From: Vibrio sp. VB16
Lineage (GTDB): Bacteria; Pseudomonadota; Gammaproteobacteria; Enterobacterales; Vibrionaceae
Direction: 5' to 3'
NCBI RefSeq assembly: GCF_015594925.2
Contig: NZ_CP087590.1
Coordinates: 3,286,001 to 3,350,000, forward strand
DNA: 64,000 nucleotides
Part shown: positions 52,849-62,696 of the stretch, piece after piece
Position numbering within the stretch: the stretch's first letter is position 1
Layout: each line of letters starts with the position of its first letter
The notes under the pieces: model-generated
Told to the model about the DNA's origin: nothing
Seen by the model: the letters and a program-made list of their open reading frames with translations, nothing else
The model's database searches: none
Translations under genes and position numbers: made by a program

Positions 52849-55341
52849 TTAGCTTTTACTATCAGACTGATTATTTTCGGTTTTTTTAGCCTTAGCTTTT
52901 TTTGACCTTGGCTTTTTCTTTCGAGCTTTTTGAGCCTTGCTTTTTTTGTCAGCTGACTTAGGTTTGCCAACCTCTTCAGTTGTTCCATCAGGTCGCTTGG
53001 TTGGTTCAACCATCGCTTTTGCTTTTCCACCACGTCGTTTTGATTTCGACGCTGGTTTTTTAACTGAAGGGGCTTTTTTATCTGCTTCTGTCGCTCGTTT
53101 CTTAGCTGTTTTACCTTTGCCACGCGGTTGACGACTTGTTTCAACTAATTCAAAGTCTATTTGCCTATCATCAAGGTTAACAGATCGCACTTTAACTTTA
53201 ACGCTATCACCCAAGCGATAGATATTACCAAAGCTTTCGCCCTTCAGGCGTTGGCCTATTGCATCAAAAATGTAGTAATCGTTAGCCAACGAAGATATAT
53301 GTACTAAACCATCAATATGTAAATCAGATAAACGCACAAAGAAGCCAAAGCCAGTTACGTTAGCGATAACGCCATCGAGTTCCTGACCTACGTGGTCTTG
53401 CATATATTCACATTTGAGCCAATCAGACACTTCTCTTGTTGCATCATCTGCTCTACGTTCCGTTATTGAGCACTGTTCACCATATACGTCCATATCATCA
53501 AAGGAATAATGATATCCACCCGTAGGCGTCCAACGGTCAGTATTACGACCTGCTTGCTTGGCTGTAAGATATTTTATAGCCCGATGCAAAAGGAGATCCG
53601 GGTAACGGCGTATTGGCGAAGTAAAGTGTGCATAGCGCTTTAACGCCAAGCCAAAGTGCCCTGCGTTATCTGGACTATAGATAGCCTGCTTCATCGAACG
53701 CAGTAGCATGGTTTGAATCAGCTCTTTATCTGGTCGTTCCCCTATGGTTTGCATAAGGTGAGCGTAATCCGTTGGCGAAGGTGTTAGTCCACCGCTTAGG
53801 TTTAGCCCTAACTCACCAAGAAAATCTCTAAAGCCCGTTAGCCTTTGTTCTCCTGGGGTTTCATGGACGCGATAAAGTGCCGGTTCTTTAAGTTTCTCCA
53901 CCAAAGATGCCGATGCGATATTCGCTAAGATCATGCACTCTTCGATAAGCTTGTGCGCGTCGTTACGAACCACTGGTTCAATGCGATCTATCTTACGTTC
54001 TGCATTGAAGACAAATTTGGTTTCCAATGTTTCAAACTCTATCGCACCGCGTTGGTCTCTCGCACCTTTCAACACCTTGTACATGTTGTATAGCTCTTCA
54101 AGGTGAGGGACAAGTTCCCCATACCTTACTCGAAGTTCTTCATCCCCTGCGAGAATGTCACCGACCTTGGTATAGGTAAGACGAGCGTGTGAGTTCATTA
54201 CCGCTTCATAATGCTTGTAACCTGATAACTTACCTGTTTCAGAAACGGTCATCTCGCAAACCATACAAAGCCTGTCTACCTGCGGATTTAACGAACAGAG
54301 CCCATTTGACAAAACTTCAGGTAACATTGGTACCACCTGAGAGGGGAAATACACTGAGTTGCCTCGATTTATCGCCTCTTTATCTAATGCTGTTCCTGGT
54401 CTTACGTAATAACTTACGTCAGCAATTGCGACCCATAACCGCCATCCACCACTTGGCTTCTTCTGACAAAAAACGGCGTCATCAAAATCACGCGCATCTT
54501 CTCCATCAATGGTCACTAGAGGAAGTTCTGTGAGATCAACTCTTCCTACTTTTGCTTCTTCAGGAACCTCTTCACCCAAGCCTTTAATTTGCTTGTCGAC
54601 TGCTTCTGGCCAAACATTAGGAATTTGATGCGTGCGTATAGCGATTTGCGTCTCCATTCCCGGAGCCATATTTTCACCAAGCACTTCAATTACTCGACCA
54701 GCCATGCCTCGTGAACGACTGCCACGATCGGTAATCTCAATGACTACGACATTACCCATTCGTGCCTGCATTTTTTCTTTTTCAGGGATCAGAATATCTT
54801 GATGAATTCGCGAGTCATCAGGGACAACATAGGAGTAACCTTGCTCTAAAAAAAAGCGCCCTACGATCTGCGTTTTTCGCTCTTCGAGCACTCGAATGAG
54901 TCGACCTTCTTTACGGCCACGCTTATCTGTTCCTGCTGGTTGAACAAGAACATAGTCTCCATGAATGATCGTACGCATTTGATGGTGTGGTAATAAGACG
55001 TCGTTCTCTTTTCCGACACTTCCTTCAGGGCGAACCCAACCAAATCCATCACGATGCCCAATCACGTAACCCTTGATCATCTCTAATTTTTCAGGCAACG
55101 CGTAGCATTGACGACGGGTGAATACGAGCTGCCCATCTCGTTCCATTGCCCTCAATCTACGACGCAACCCTTCATATTGTTCTTCTCCCGATAAACTCAA
55201 CGCCTCAAACAGATCGTTTCGGTTCATTGGAACATTCGCTTGTTTCAAAAATTCAGTGATAAATTCTCGACTTGGCACTGGATTTTCATATTTTTCTGCT
55301 TCGCGATCAGCGAATTCATCTTTGGGTGTATTGTCTGACAT
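52849..55341 (-). CDS. rnr: Ribonuclease R
   Basis: Processive 3'-5' exoribonuclease that degrades structured RNA. 830 residues (E. coli 813). Order: N-terminal winged helix (about 20-90), cold-shock domains, RNB catalytic domain (DGEDARDFDDAVF with the metal-binding aspartates), S1 domain (about 645-725), and a long Lys/Arg-rich tail (about 735-830). ATG at 55341 has CAGG six bases upstream; the TTG two codons earlier is not needed. Confidence 0.97.
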   Translation of the reverse strand: MSDNTPKDEFADREAEKYENPVPSREFITEFLKQANVPMNRNDLFEALSLSGEEQYEGLRRRLRAMERDGQLVFTRRQCYALPEKLEMIKGYVIGHRDGFGWVRPEGSVGKENDVLLPHHQMRTIIHGDYVLVQPAGTDKRGRKEGRLIRVLEERKTQIVGRFFLEQGYSYVVPDDSRIHQDILIPEKEKMQARMGNVVVIEITDRGSRSRGMAGRVIEVLGENMAPGMETQIAIRTHQIPNVWPEAVDKQIKGLGEEVPEEAKVGRVDLTELPLVTIDGEDARDFDDAVFCQKKPSGGWRLWVAIADVSYYVRPGTALDKEAINRGNSVYFPSQVVPMLPEVLSNGLCSLNPQVDRLCMVCEMTVSETGKLSGYKHYEAVMNSHARLTYTKVGDILAGDEELRVRYGELVPHLEELYNMYKVLKGARDQRGAIEFETLETKFVFNAERKIDRIEPVVRNDAHKLIEECMILANIASASLVEKLKEPALYRVHETPGEQRLTGFRDFLGELGLNLSGGLTPSPTDYAHLMQTIGERPDKELIQTMLLRSMKQAIYSPDNAGHFGLALKRYAHFTSPIRRYPDLLLHRAIKYLTAKQAGRNTDRWTPTGGYHYSFDDMDVYGEQCSITERRADDATREVSDWLKCEYMQDHVGQELDGVIANVTGFGFFVRLSDLHIDGLVHISSLANDYYIFDAIGQRLKGESFGNIYRLGDSVKVKVRSVNLDDRQIDFELVETSRQPRGKGKTAKKRATEADKKAPSVKKPASKSKRRGGKAKAMVEPTKRPDGTTEEVGKPKSADKKSKAQKARKKKPRSKKAKAKKTENNQSDSKS

Positions 55342-55410
55342 GGGCAACCTGCTTTAGCAAGATAGGAGTTATTTTAAGTATATAGAAGTGTGGGAAAAAT
55401 GAGTAACTAA

Positions 55411-55441
55411 AAAGACAAACGCCCCATTTAAATAGAGCGTT
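55411..55441 (-). terminator. Terminator after motX
   Basis: Self-complementary stretch 55418-55441 that pairs fully when G-U pairs are allowed, followed on the minus strand by TGTCTTTTT. Confidence 0.6.
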
Positions 55442-55484
55442 CTTAATACGGTATGTTCTTAAAGATTCGCGCGTTTTATATAAG

Positions 55485-56123
55485 CTACCAAAAAACCTCT
55501 CGCCTTTTTGCTTTCGCAATAATATTTTGCGGCATGCGTAAGGCTAAACCATCTCTTAAAACAGTAATTCTTTTATGTTGTCTTTTATTTGCAGTAACCG
55601 AATTATATAACCATCGATAAGCGTCTTCATAATCCAGTGGACTGCCGTAATCACGGAGGAGTAATTCGGCTAAATGAATCCTCGCATTTAAATTACCCAT
55701 GGCTGCAGCTTCCCGCAGGTAGGGGATCGCCCGTTCTTTATCTTGTTGAACGATAGTGCCTCTAGAATAATAACGACCTAACTGCTCTAAGGCTGCAGGT
55801 AAACCTTGATGAGCAGCGTTTTCTATATAATAAAGGCCTAATTCTACATCTTTTTCGACACAAACACCCCAAGTCAGCATGTCTCCATAAAGCAGTTCAT
55901 AAGCAGGTAAGCTGATCCTCGTTGCACGGGCAACGATATCTTCTACCAACTGACATCTATCTGCTTTTACTCGCTCTAGGTGTTTGTTGTTATTAATCAG
56001 TTTTATTAGCTCAGCTTCTGTATATATAGGCACTGGTTCACCCACGCTAGCAATCTCAGCTTTCGCCTTCGAGAGGGGTGACAGCACTAATAACAGGGAA
56101 GCAGCTATAAGTTTTAGCTTCAT
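55485..56123 (-). CDS. motX: MotX, sodium-driven flagellar motor T-ring protein
   Basis: 212 residues with signal peptide (cleavage near AKA-EI, residue 22) and Sel1-type repeats (about 75-180: DVELGLYYIENAAHQGLPAA, then DKERAIPYLREAAAMGNLNA). In Vibrio the Sel1 protein between rnr and purA is MotX, which with MotY forms the T ring that holds PomA/PomB stators of the polar sodium-driven motor. Length, context and the sigma-28 promoter directly upstream support the call. A generic Sel1 protein is the alternative. Confidence 0.9.
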   Translation of the reverse strand: MKLKLIAASLLLVLSPLSKAKAEIASVGEPVPIYTEAELIKLINNNKHLERVKADRCQLVEDIVARATRISLPAYELLYGDMLTWGVCVEKDVELGLYYIENAAHQGLPAALEQLGRYYSRGTIVQQDKERAIPYLREAAAMGNLNARIHLAELLLRDYGSPLDYEDAYRWLYNSVTANKRQHKRITVLRDGLALRMPQNIIAKAKRREVFW

Positions 56124-56153
56124 ACCTGCACTCTTTAATCATACCGTGATTAC

Positions 56154-56180
56154 TTATCGGCAGTTTACTGCCTCACTTTA
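56154..56180 (-). promoter_or_regulatory. Sigma-28 (FliA) promoter of motX
   Basis: Minus strand TAAA (56177-56180), exactly 15 bases, then GCCGATAA (56154-56161), a perfect match to the FliA consensus. The start of transcription would fall about 20-25 bases before the motX ATG. Confidence 0.9.
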
Positions 56181-56416
56181 GTCAAATATAGATCCTAAAA
56201 GTGATCTTTGTTCAGATCTTATACCAAGTTGAGTAAGTTGGTGATTAATATAAATACCATTCTTCAGAAGGCCAATACATCCTTGTACCCTTATTCGCGA
56301 GTTTCCCTGTCCATTGATACCTACCCTATGATATCCATATCGCTGATCCGTTAATGACCCGGCTTTGTATTATAACGCAACAAACAAGAACGACTATTTG
56401 AGCTGGCTGTTAACAC

Positions 56417-56449
56417 AAAAAAGCCGACTACGTAATGTAATCGGCTTTT
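56417..56449 (-). terminator. Terminator after purA
   Basis: Stem AAAAGCCGA / TCGGCTTTT with an inner TAC/GTA extension, then a T-run on the minus strand. Confidence 0.85.
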
Positions 56450-56474
56450 ACTGAGACTTCTTTACCCTTAGCAG

Positions 56475-57773
56475 TTAAACGCTAAATGGGTGAACTCGAA
56501 TTATGGTTTCGTGACGGTCAGGACCTGTTGAAACGATGTCGATAGGAACGCCTGTAAGCTCTTCAATACGTTTAATATAATCAAGAGCAGCTTGAGGCAG
56601 TTCATCTAATGACGTAGCACCAAATGTATTATCGCTCCAACCTGGCATTGTTTCATAGATAGGCGTCGCTTCTTCGAAAGCTTCAGCGGCCATCGGAGAA
56701 ACTTTTAGCACATTACCATCTTTCATTTCGTAGCCAATGCATATCTTAAGTTCTTCTAATCCATCAAGAACATCAAGTTTAGTCAGGCAGAAACCAGAGA
56801 TAGAGTTGATTTGGATAGCACGACGCATTGCAACGGCATCAAACCAACCACAACGACGTTTACGTCCAGTCGTTGCACCAAACTCATGGCCTTTAGTCCC
56901 TAAGTGGTAACCAACATCATCATCAAGTTCTGTCGGGAAAGGACCAGCGCCTACACGGGTACAATATGCTTTCGCGATACCGAGAATGTAGCCAATATGA
57001 CGAGGACCAAAACCAGTACCAGCAGCAACACCGCCAGCCGTTGTATTTGAAGAGGTGACATAAGGATAAGTACCATGATCGATATCTAGAAGCGTGCCTT
57101 GTGCGCCTTCAAACATGATTTTATCACCACGTTTACGAGCGGCGTCAAGTTCATCCGTTACATCAATAACCATCGAAGTAAGCAAGTCAGCATAACCCAT
57201 CACTTGCTCTAGTACGTCTTCATAACTGACAGCTTCTGCTTTGTAAAAATGAACCAGTTGAAAGTTATGGAAATCCATCACTTCTCTTAGTTTCTCAGCA
57301 AAAGTTTCTTTATCGAATAAATCACCAACACGAAGACCGCGACGAGCCACTTTGTCTTCATAAGCTGGACCAATACCACGGCCAGTAGTACCAATCGCTT
57401 TCTTGCCACGAGCAAGTTCGCGCGCTTGGTCTAAAGCAATGTGATAAGGCAAAATAAGTGGACAAGCTTCAGAAATGAATAGGCGTTCACGTACTGGAAT
57501 GCCGCGCTCTTCAAGAGGTTTCATTTCTTCAAGTAGTGCATCAGGAGATAATACGACACCATTGCCGATAACACACTTTACGTTATCGCGAAGAATGCCT
57601 GATGGTATTAGGTGGAGAACGGTTTTTTCACCGTCAATGACTAAAGTGTGACCCGCATTGTGACCGCCTTGATATCTAACGGTATACTTTGCATCTTCTG
57701 TTAACAGGTCTACAATTTTTCCTTTACCTTCGTCACCCCATTGGGTGCCTAGAACGACTACATTATTTCCCAT
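56475..57773 (-). CDS. purA: Adenylosuccinate synthetase
   Basis: GTP-dependent first step from IMP to AMP. 432 residues, E. coli length. The P-loop-like GTQWGDEGKGKIVD is at residues 9-22; GHNAGHT and the catalytic histidine region, GTTGRGIGPAYEDK, and the base-binding C-terminus STGPDRHETI are all present. ATG at 57773. No PurR box is apparent upstream. Confidence 0.98.
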   Translation of the reverse strand: MGNNVVVLGTQWGDEGKGKIVDLLTEDAKYTVRYQGGHNAGHTLVIDGEKTVLHLIPSGILRDNVKCVIGNGVVLSPDALLEEMKPLEERGIPVRERLFISEACPLILPYHIALDQARELARGKKAIGTTGRGIGPAYEDKVARRGLRVGDLFDKETFAEKLREVMDFHNFQLVHFYKAEAVSYEDVLEQVMGYADLLTSMVIDVTDELDAARKRGDKIMFEGAQGTLLDIDHGTYPYVTSSNTTAGGVAAGTGFGPRHIGYILGIAKAYCTRVGAGPFPTELDDDVGYHLGTKGHEFGATTGRKRRCGWFDAVAMRRAIQINSISGFCLTKLDVLDGLEELKICIGYEMKDGNVLKVSPMAAEAFEEATPIYETMPGWSDNTFGATSLDELPQAALDYIKRIEELTGVPIDIVSTGPDRHETIIRVHPFSV

Positions 57774-57897
57774 CTTTCCAGTTCTGATAGCTATTTAAAA
57801 ATGGATTCTAGCACCTAACTCAACATCTTGCAGTCATTTTTTGAGCATAAAAACTTCATAAAACGGTAAGAGTCTAATTACACAAGAAATATCCTAT

Positions 57898-58830
57898 TTA
57901 ATCACAATTCAACTGCTCATTTTTCTTCCCTATGAAATGAAAACTCGGGTCGTACTTTTCGCCTGGGACATATAAAGGCGGATTAGGAAGGACATTAAGT
58001 TGATATTTATCAACACTATCAGTTGCGATTATAGATACCGGGTCAACCACCACAATCTTTCGTTCTGGAGCGAGTTTATGTACCGATGCACCAACACCTA
58101 AACCGCCTTCGGTGTGAAATTTTCCCGCCGTTAGAATCACTTTATGGTTTGGGTATTTATTCAATATTGTGACTATGCTTTCCCCCATGGTTTCATCACG
58201 CGTTATTTGAGCGGCAAAAAGAGTGTTTATTTGTGCTTCTGTTCCATGATGCATGGTGGCGATAAACTTCTTCTTATATGGGCTATCATCCGTCTCAATT
58301 TCCTGCGCAACAAATGATCTCTCTTCATCCGGTAATTTATTTAGGTAGCCTAACCCTTCTTTATTTATACACCGAACAATATCATTCGGTGCATTAGCTG
58401 CAATAACAGGTACTGCATTGTTTTTTGCATACTCTATAAGCGGTCGATAATCACTTGGGTAATTAGACCAAGCATCTCCCTGTTTAATAAGAGCTTGTTC
58501 ACCAATATTCCCTTTTAGGTAATCATCAATTATTGACTGTTTATCTCGTGAGAACTGTTCCATAGCCAAAACAAAAGCAGTATTTTCAGCATTAAGTGCT
58601 TGTAATAAATCCGCTTGAAAGTGATGAACACCAGAATGAGAATGCCACTCTCCAACTAAAACCACATCCGCCGTCGCTATGTCATCTACAAAAGTGCGAA
58701 GGGAAATAGGAACACCAGACCGAGTGAGTTGGTAGTCGTACATATTAGAGAGGTCGTAAGCATATTGCGTCTGTTTTTGCACGCAACCAACGGTTAGGAA
58801 CGGCACCAACAAAAAGAAGATTCTTCGCAT
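57898..58830 (-). CDS. ChaN family haem-binding-type lipoprotein
   Basis: 310 residues. Lipobox TVGC gives lipidated cysteine 16. The ChaN/DUF399 core is visible: DVVLVGEWHSHSGVHHFQADLL, LAMEQFSRDKQ, and KVILTAGKFHTEGGLGV. The homologue in Campylobacter binds haem cofacially as a dimer; here haem or iron handling is only inferred. It is single and separated from purA by 124 bases and from tuf by 271. Confidence 0.85.
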   Translation of the reverse strand: MRRIFFLLVPFLTVGCVQKQTQYAYDLSNMYDYQLTRSGVPISLRTFVDDIATADVVLVGEWHSHSGVHHFQADLLQALNAENTAFVLAMEQFSRDKQSIIDDYLKGNIGEQALIKQGDAWSNYPSDYRPLIEYAKNNAVPVIAANAPNDIVRCINKEGLGYLNKLPDEERSFVAQEIETDDSPYKKKFIATMHHGTEAQINTLFAAQITRDETMGESIVTILNKYPNHKVILTAGKFHTEGGLGVGASVHKLAPERKIVVVDPVSIIATDSVDKYQLNVLPNPPLYVPGEKYDPSFHFIGKKNEQLNCD

Positions 58831-59020
58831 AATAAACTATTCATTTCTAAAACAAATCATAACCACAGTATGGCTTATTTGTTATAAAATAAAATCAATA
58901 CCAGTAACATTAAGTGTGAGATCGAATTAGCGACTCCGTTTCATTCACCTTAACCACGAACTCATTTAGCTCGGTATCCGCTCACAAACAACATTGGTTT
59001 ATTTTTTCAACGACAAACGT

Positions 59021-59065
59021 CATGCATTAAAAAAGGAAGCCTAAGCTTCCCTTTTTTAATGCATG
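59021..59065 (-). terminator. Terminator after tuf
   Basis: Long stem covering CATGCATTAAAAAAGGAAGC and its complement (one bulged C), loop CTAA, T-run on the minus strand. Confidence 0.93.
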
Positions 59066-59101
59066 TTCTTCGAACACGTATTATTACAAAATCAATCGAG
59101 A

Positions 59102-60286
59102 TTATTCGAAGATTTTAGCAACAACACCAGCACCAACAGTACGACCACCTTCACGAATCGCGAAGCGTAGACCGTCATCCATTGCGATTGGAGCAATTAG
59201 CTCAACCGTCATTTGGATGTTGTCACCTGGCATTACCATCTCTACACCTTCCGGCAAAGTGATGTCGCCTGTTACGTCCGTTGTACGGAAGTAAAACTGT
59301 GGGCGGTAACCTTTGAAGAATGGAGTATGACGACCACCTTCATCTTTAGAAAGAACGTAAACTTCTGATTCAAACTTCGTATGAGGAGTGATTGAATTTG
59401 GAGCCGCCAATACTTGACCGCGCTCTACGTCTTCACGTTTTGTACCACGTAGTAAAGCACCAACGTTCTCGCCTGCACGACCTTCGTCAAGCAGTTTACG
59501 GAACATTTCAACACCAGTACAAGTCGTAGTAGTTGTCTCTTTGATACCAACGATAACAACTTCGTCACCAACTTTTAGGATACCACGTTCGATACGACCC
59601 GTTACTACTGTACCACGACCTTGAATTGAGAATACATCTTCAATTGGTAGTAGGAACGGTAGATCCACTGCACGCTCTGGCATTGGGATATAGTTGTCTA
59701 GCGCTTCTGCTAGCTCAATGATCTTATCTTCCCACTCTTTCTCACCGTTAAGTGCGCCTAGAGCTGAACCTTGGATTACTGGAAGATCGTCACCTGGGTA
59801 TTCGTATTCAGAAAGAAGTTCACGAACTTCCATCTCTACTAGTTCTAGTAGTTCTTCATCATCAACCATGTCACATTTGTTCATGAATACGATGATGTAA
59901 GGGATACCAACCTGACGTCCAAGTAGGATGTGCTCACGAGTTTGTGGCATAGGGCCATCTGTCGCAGCTACTACTAGGATACCGCCGTCCATTTGCGCAG
60001 CACCAGTGATCATGTTTTTAACATAATCGGCGTGTCCTGGGCAATCTACGTGTGCGTAGTGACGTGCTGGTGTATCGTACTCAACGTGAGACGTTGCAAT
60101 AGTGATACCGCGCTCACGCTCTTCTGGAGCGTTATCGATTGATGCGAAGTCTTTCGCTTCACCGCCGTACACTTTTGAAAGAGTAGTACAGATTGCAGCA
60201 GTTAGAGTTGTTTTACCGTGGTCAACGTGGCCAATAGTACCAACGTTTACGTGCGGTTTCGTACGTTCAAATTTTTCTTTAGACAC
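59102..60286 (-). CDS. tuf: Elongation factor Tu
   Basis: 394 residues, starting MSKEKFERTKPHVNVGTIG. GTPase motifs GHVDHGKT (19-26), DCPGHADY and NKCD are intact; domains 2 and 3 follow. Last gene of the str operon, 143 bases after fusA and possibly with its own promoter. Other tuf copies, usual in Vibrio, lie outside the window. Confidence 0.99.
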   Translation of the reverse strand: MSKEKFERTKPHVNVGTIGHVDHGKTTLTAAICTTLSKVYGGEAKDFASIDNAPEERERGITIATSHVEYDTPARHYAHVDCPGHADYVKNMITGAAQMDGGILVVAATDGPMPQTREHILLGRQVGIPYIIVFMNKCDMVDDEELLELVEMEVRELLSEYEYPGDDLPVIQGSALGALNGEKEWEDKIIELAEALDNYIPMPERAVDLPFLLPIEDVFSIQGRGTVVTGRIERGILKVGDEVVIVGIKETTTTTCTGVEMFRKLLDEGRAGENVGALLRGTKREDVERGQVLAAPNSITPHTKFESEVYVLSKDEGGRHTPFFKGYRPQFYFRTTDVTGDITLPEGVEMVMPGDNIQMTVELIAPIAMDDGLRFAIREGGRTVGAGVVAKIFE

Positions 60287-60350
60287 GATCGTGTTCCTTC
60301 CTAGTTATGATTCGCAACGGAATAAGCTCCGATGCGCGCCAGAATTTGCT

Positions 60351-60379
60351 ATATTATGCGTCAACTCACGTTAGCGCAA
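60351..60379 (-). promoter_or_regulatory. Possible internal promoter before tuf
   Basis: Minus strand TTGCGC (60374-60379), 17 bases, TAATAT (60351-60356), in the fusA-tuf gap. The match is moderate. Confidence 0.4.
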
Positions 60380-60429
60380 TATTTGAACTCATTGATCTTC
60401 CAAAAAAGAAGAAAAATGTGTCCTGTTTT

Positions 60430-62526
60430 TTAACCACGCTCTGCAATGATTGCATTTGCAACATTTTTTGGCACTTCAGCGTACTCACTAAACTCCATAG
60501 AGTAAGAAGCACGCCCTTGTGTCGCAGAACGTAAATCAGTTGCGTAACCGAACATGACAGACAACGGAACTTGTGCACGAATTATCTTCAGGCCAGCTGT
60601 TCCCTCGTCCATACCTTCAATGATACCGCGACGACGATTAATATCGCCAACAACATCACCCATCCAGTCTTCTGGAGTCGTTACTTCAACTTTCATCATA
60701 GGCTCAAGCAGAACTGGTTGCGCTTCTAATGCACCTGCTCTAAAAGCCATGGAGGCAGCGATTACAAACGCCATCTCACTTGAATCTACTTCATGATAAG
60801 AACCATTGAACAATGTAGCTTTGATATCCAGCACTGGATATCCTGCAAGTACACCATTATTCATCTGCTCTTCAACGCCTTTCGCGACAGAGCCAATAAA
60901 CTCTTTTGGTACCGTATCATTAGCAATTTCGTTAACGAAGACAAAACCTTCGCCAACTTCTGATGGCTCTAGTTTCAGCCATACGTGACCGTACTGCCCT
61001 TTACCACCATGCTCGCGGATAAATTTACCTTCCGCTTTCGCTGTACCGCGAATAGTTTCACGGTAAGCAACTTGCGGATTACCAACGTTGCAATTAACGT
61101 TAAACTCACGCTTCATACGATCAACGATGATATCTAAGTGTAGTTCACCCATACCAGAAATCAGTGTCTGGCCAGTTTCGTCATCCATGTCAACACGGAA
61201 CGATGGGTCTTCTGCCGCTAGCTTTCCTAACGCGTTCGTCATTTTTTCTTGATCAGCTTGAGAGCGTGGCTCTACAACGATCTGAATAACTGGTTCTGGG
61301 AATTCCATGCGTTCTAGAACAATTTTATGGTTCTGATCACACAGTGTTTCACCCGTAGTGACATCTTTTAAGCCAATAATAGCCGCAATATCACCTGCTC
61401 GCACTTCTTTTACTTCTTCACGCTTATTTGAGTGCATTTGAACAATGCGCCCTAAACGTTCACGCTGCTGCTTAACTGAGTTATAGGCCATTTTACCGCT
61501 TTCAACAACACCAGAATAAACACGAATAAAAGTTAACGTACCCACAAATGGGTCCGTTGCAATTTTAAACGCTAACGCTGAAAACGGTTCACTGTCATCA
61601 GCATGACGTTCTATTTCATTCTCGTTTTCATCGATGCCTTTAATTGCAGGCACATCAACGGGAGAAGGAAGGAAATCAACAACAGCATCAAGAACGGCTT
61701 GCACACCTTTGTTTTTAAAAGCACTACCACAAGTAGCAAGCACGATTTCATTGTTAAGAGTACGAGTACGGAGACCTTGTTTGATTTCCGCTTCTGTTAG
61801 CTCACCTTCTTCAAGGTACTTATCCATCAACTCTTCGTTTGCTTCAGCCGCAGCTTCAACGAGTTCTGTTCGGTATTCTTCCGCCATTTCTTGCATGTCA
61901 GCTGGAATGTCTTCATAAGTGAAGGTCATGCCTTGATCGGCTTCATTCCAGTTAATGGCTTTCATCTTGATAAGGTCAACGACACCTTTAAACTCATCTT
62001 CTGCACCAATGTTTAATTGGATTGGAACTGGGTTTGCACCAAGACGATCTTTAATCTGATCAATCACTCGTAAGAAGTCAGCACCTGTACGGTCCATCTT
62101 ATTCACAAATACCAAGCGAGGCACATGATACTTATCAGCTTGACGCCAAACTGTTTCGGATTGTGGTTCAACACCAGACGCGCCACAGAATACAACCACG
62201 GCACCATCAAGTACGCGTAAAGAGCGTTCTACTTCGATAGTAAAATCTACGTGCCCAGGGGTGTCGATGATATTAATGCGGTGTTCGTCAAATTGTGCTT
62301 CCATACCACGCCAGAATGTCGTAGTAGCAGCCGAAGTAATAGTAATACCTCGTTCTTGCTCCTGCTCCATCCAATCCATGGTTGCAGCACCATCGTGCAC
62401 TTCGCCGATTTTATGAGATAGGCCTGTATAGAACAGAATACGTTCACTGGTCGTTGTTTTGCCTGCATCAACGTGAGCAACAATACCAATATTGCGGTAG
62501 CGCTCAATCGGAGTTTTACGAGCCAC
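60430..62526 (-). CDS. fusA: Elongation factor G
   Basis: 698-residue translocation GTPase. AHVDAGKTT near residue 17, DTPGHVDF and NKMDR are present; domains II-V are complete with the domain IV tip HGGKGQYGH. It lies 170 bases after rpsG, a longer gap than in E. coli, with a terminator-like hairpin in it. Confidence 0.99.
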   Translation of the reverse strand: MARKTPIERYRNIGIVAHVDAGKTTTSERILFYTGLSHKIGEVHDGAATMDWMEQEQERGITITSAATTTFWRGMEAQFDEHRINIIDTPGHVDFTIEVERSLRVLDGAVVVFCGASGVEPQSETVWRQADKYHVPRLVFVNKMDRTGADFLRVIDQIKDRLGANPVPIQLNIGAEDEFKGVVDLIKMKAINWNEADQGMTFTYEDIPADMQEMAEEYRTELVEAAAEANEELMDKYLEEGELTEAEIKQGLRTRTLNNEIVLATCGSAFKNKGVQAVLDAVVDFLPSPVDVPAIKGIDENENEIERHADDSEPFSALAFKIATDPFVGTLTFIRVYSGVVESGKMAYNSVKQQRERLGRIVQMHSNKREEVKEVRAGDIAAIIGLKDVTTGETLCDQNHKIVLERMEFPEPVIQIVVEPRSQADQEKMTNALGKLAAEDPSFRVDMDDETGQTLISGMGELHLDIIVDRMKREFNVNCNVGNPQVAYRETIRGTAKAEGKFIREHGGKGQYGHVWLKLEPSEVGEGFVFVNEIANDTVPKEFIGSVAKGVEEQMNNGVLAGYPVLDIKATLFNGSYHEVDSSEMAFVIAASMAFRAGALEAQPVLLEPMMKVEVTTPEDWMGDVVGDINRRRGIIEGMDEGTAGLKIIRAQVPLSVMFGYATDLRSATQGRASYSMEFSEYAEVPKNVANAIIAERG

Positions 62527-62654
62527 GATTCTATCCTCTTACTATAGGGACTATTAATGTTTGAAAATATCTATTTGTTTAGAATCAATGCGCTACGCAA
62601 AAACAGAAACAAAGAACTATTTTGAAACAATAATATAAGCTTGGTTTTTCCAAA

Positions 62655-62686
62655 AGAAAAGCACTGCGAAGGACTTCGCAGTGCTT
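62655..62686 (-). terminator. Terminator-like hairpin between rpsG and fusA
   Basis: 12-bp perfect stem AAGCACTGCGAA / TTCGCAGTGCTT with loop region GGAC, continued on the minus strand by TTTCTTTT, ten bases after the rpsG stop. It may attenuate fusA-tuf or serve as a processing or repressor site. Confidence 0.75.
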
Positions 62687-62696
62687 AAAGGTCTTA

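Noticed and set aside
52812..53144. 110-codon lysine-rich frame at the end of rnr
   Set aside because: A frame-shifted shadow of the Lys/Arg-rich RNase R tail, overlapping rlmB by a few bases; no ribosome-binding site.
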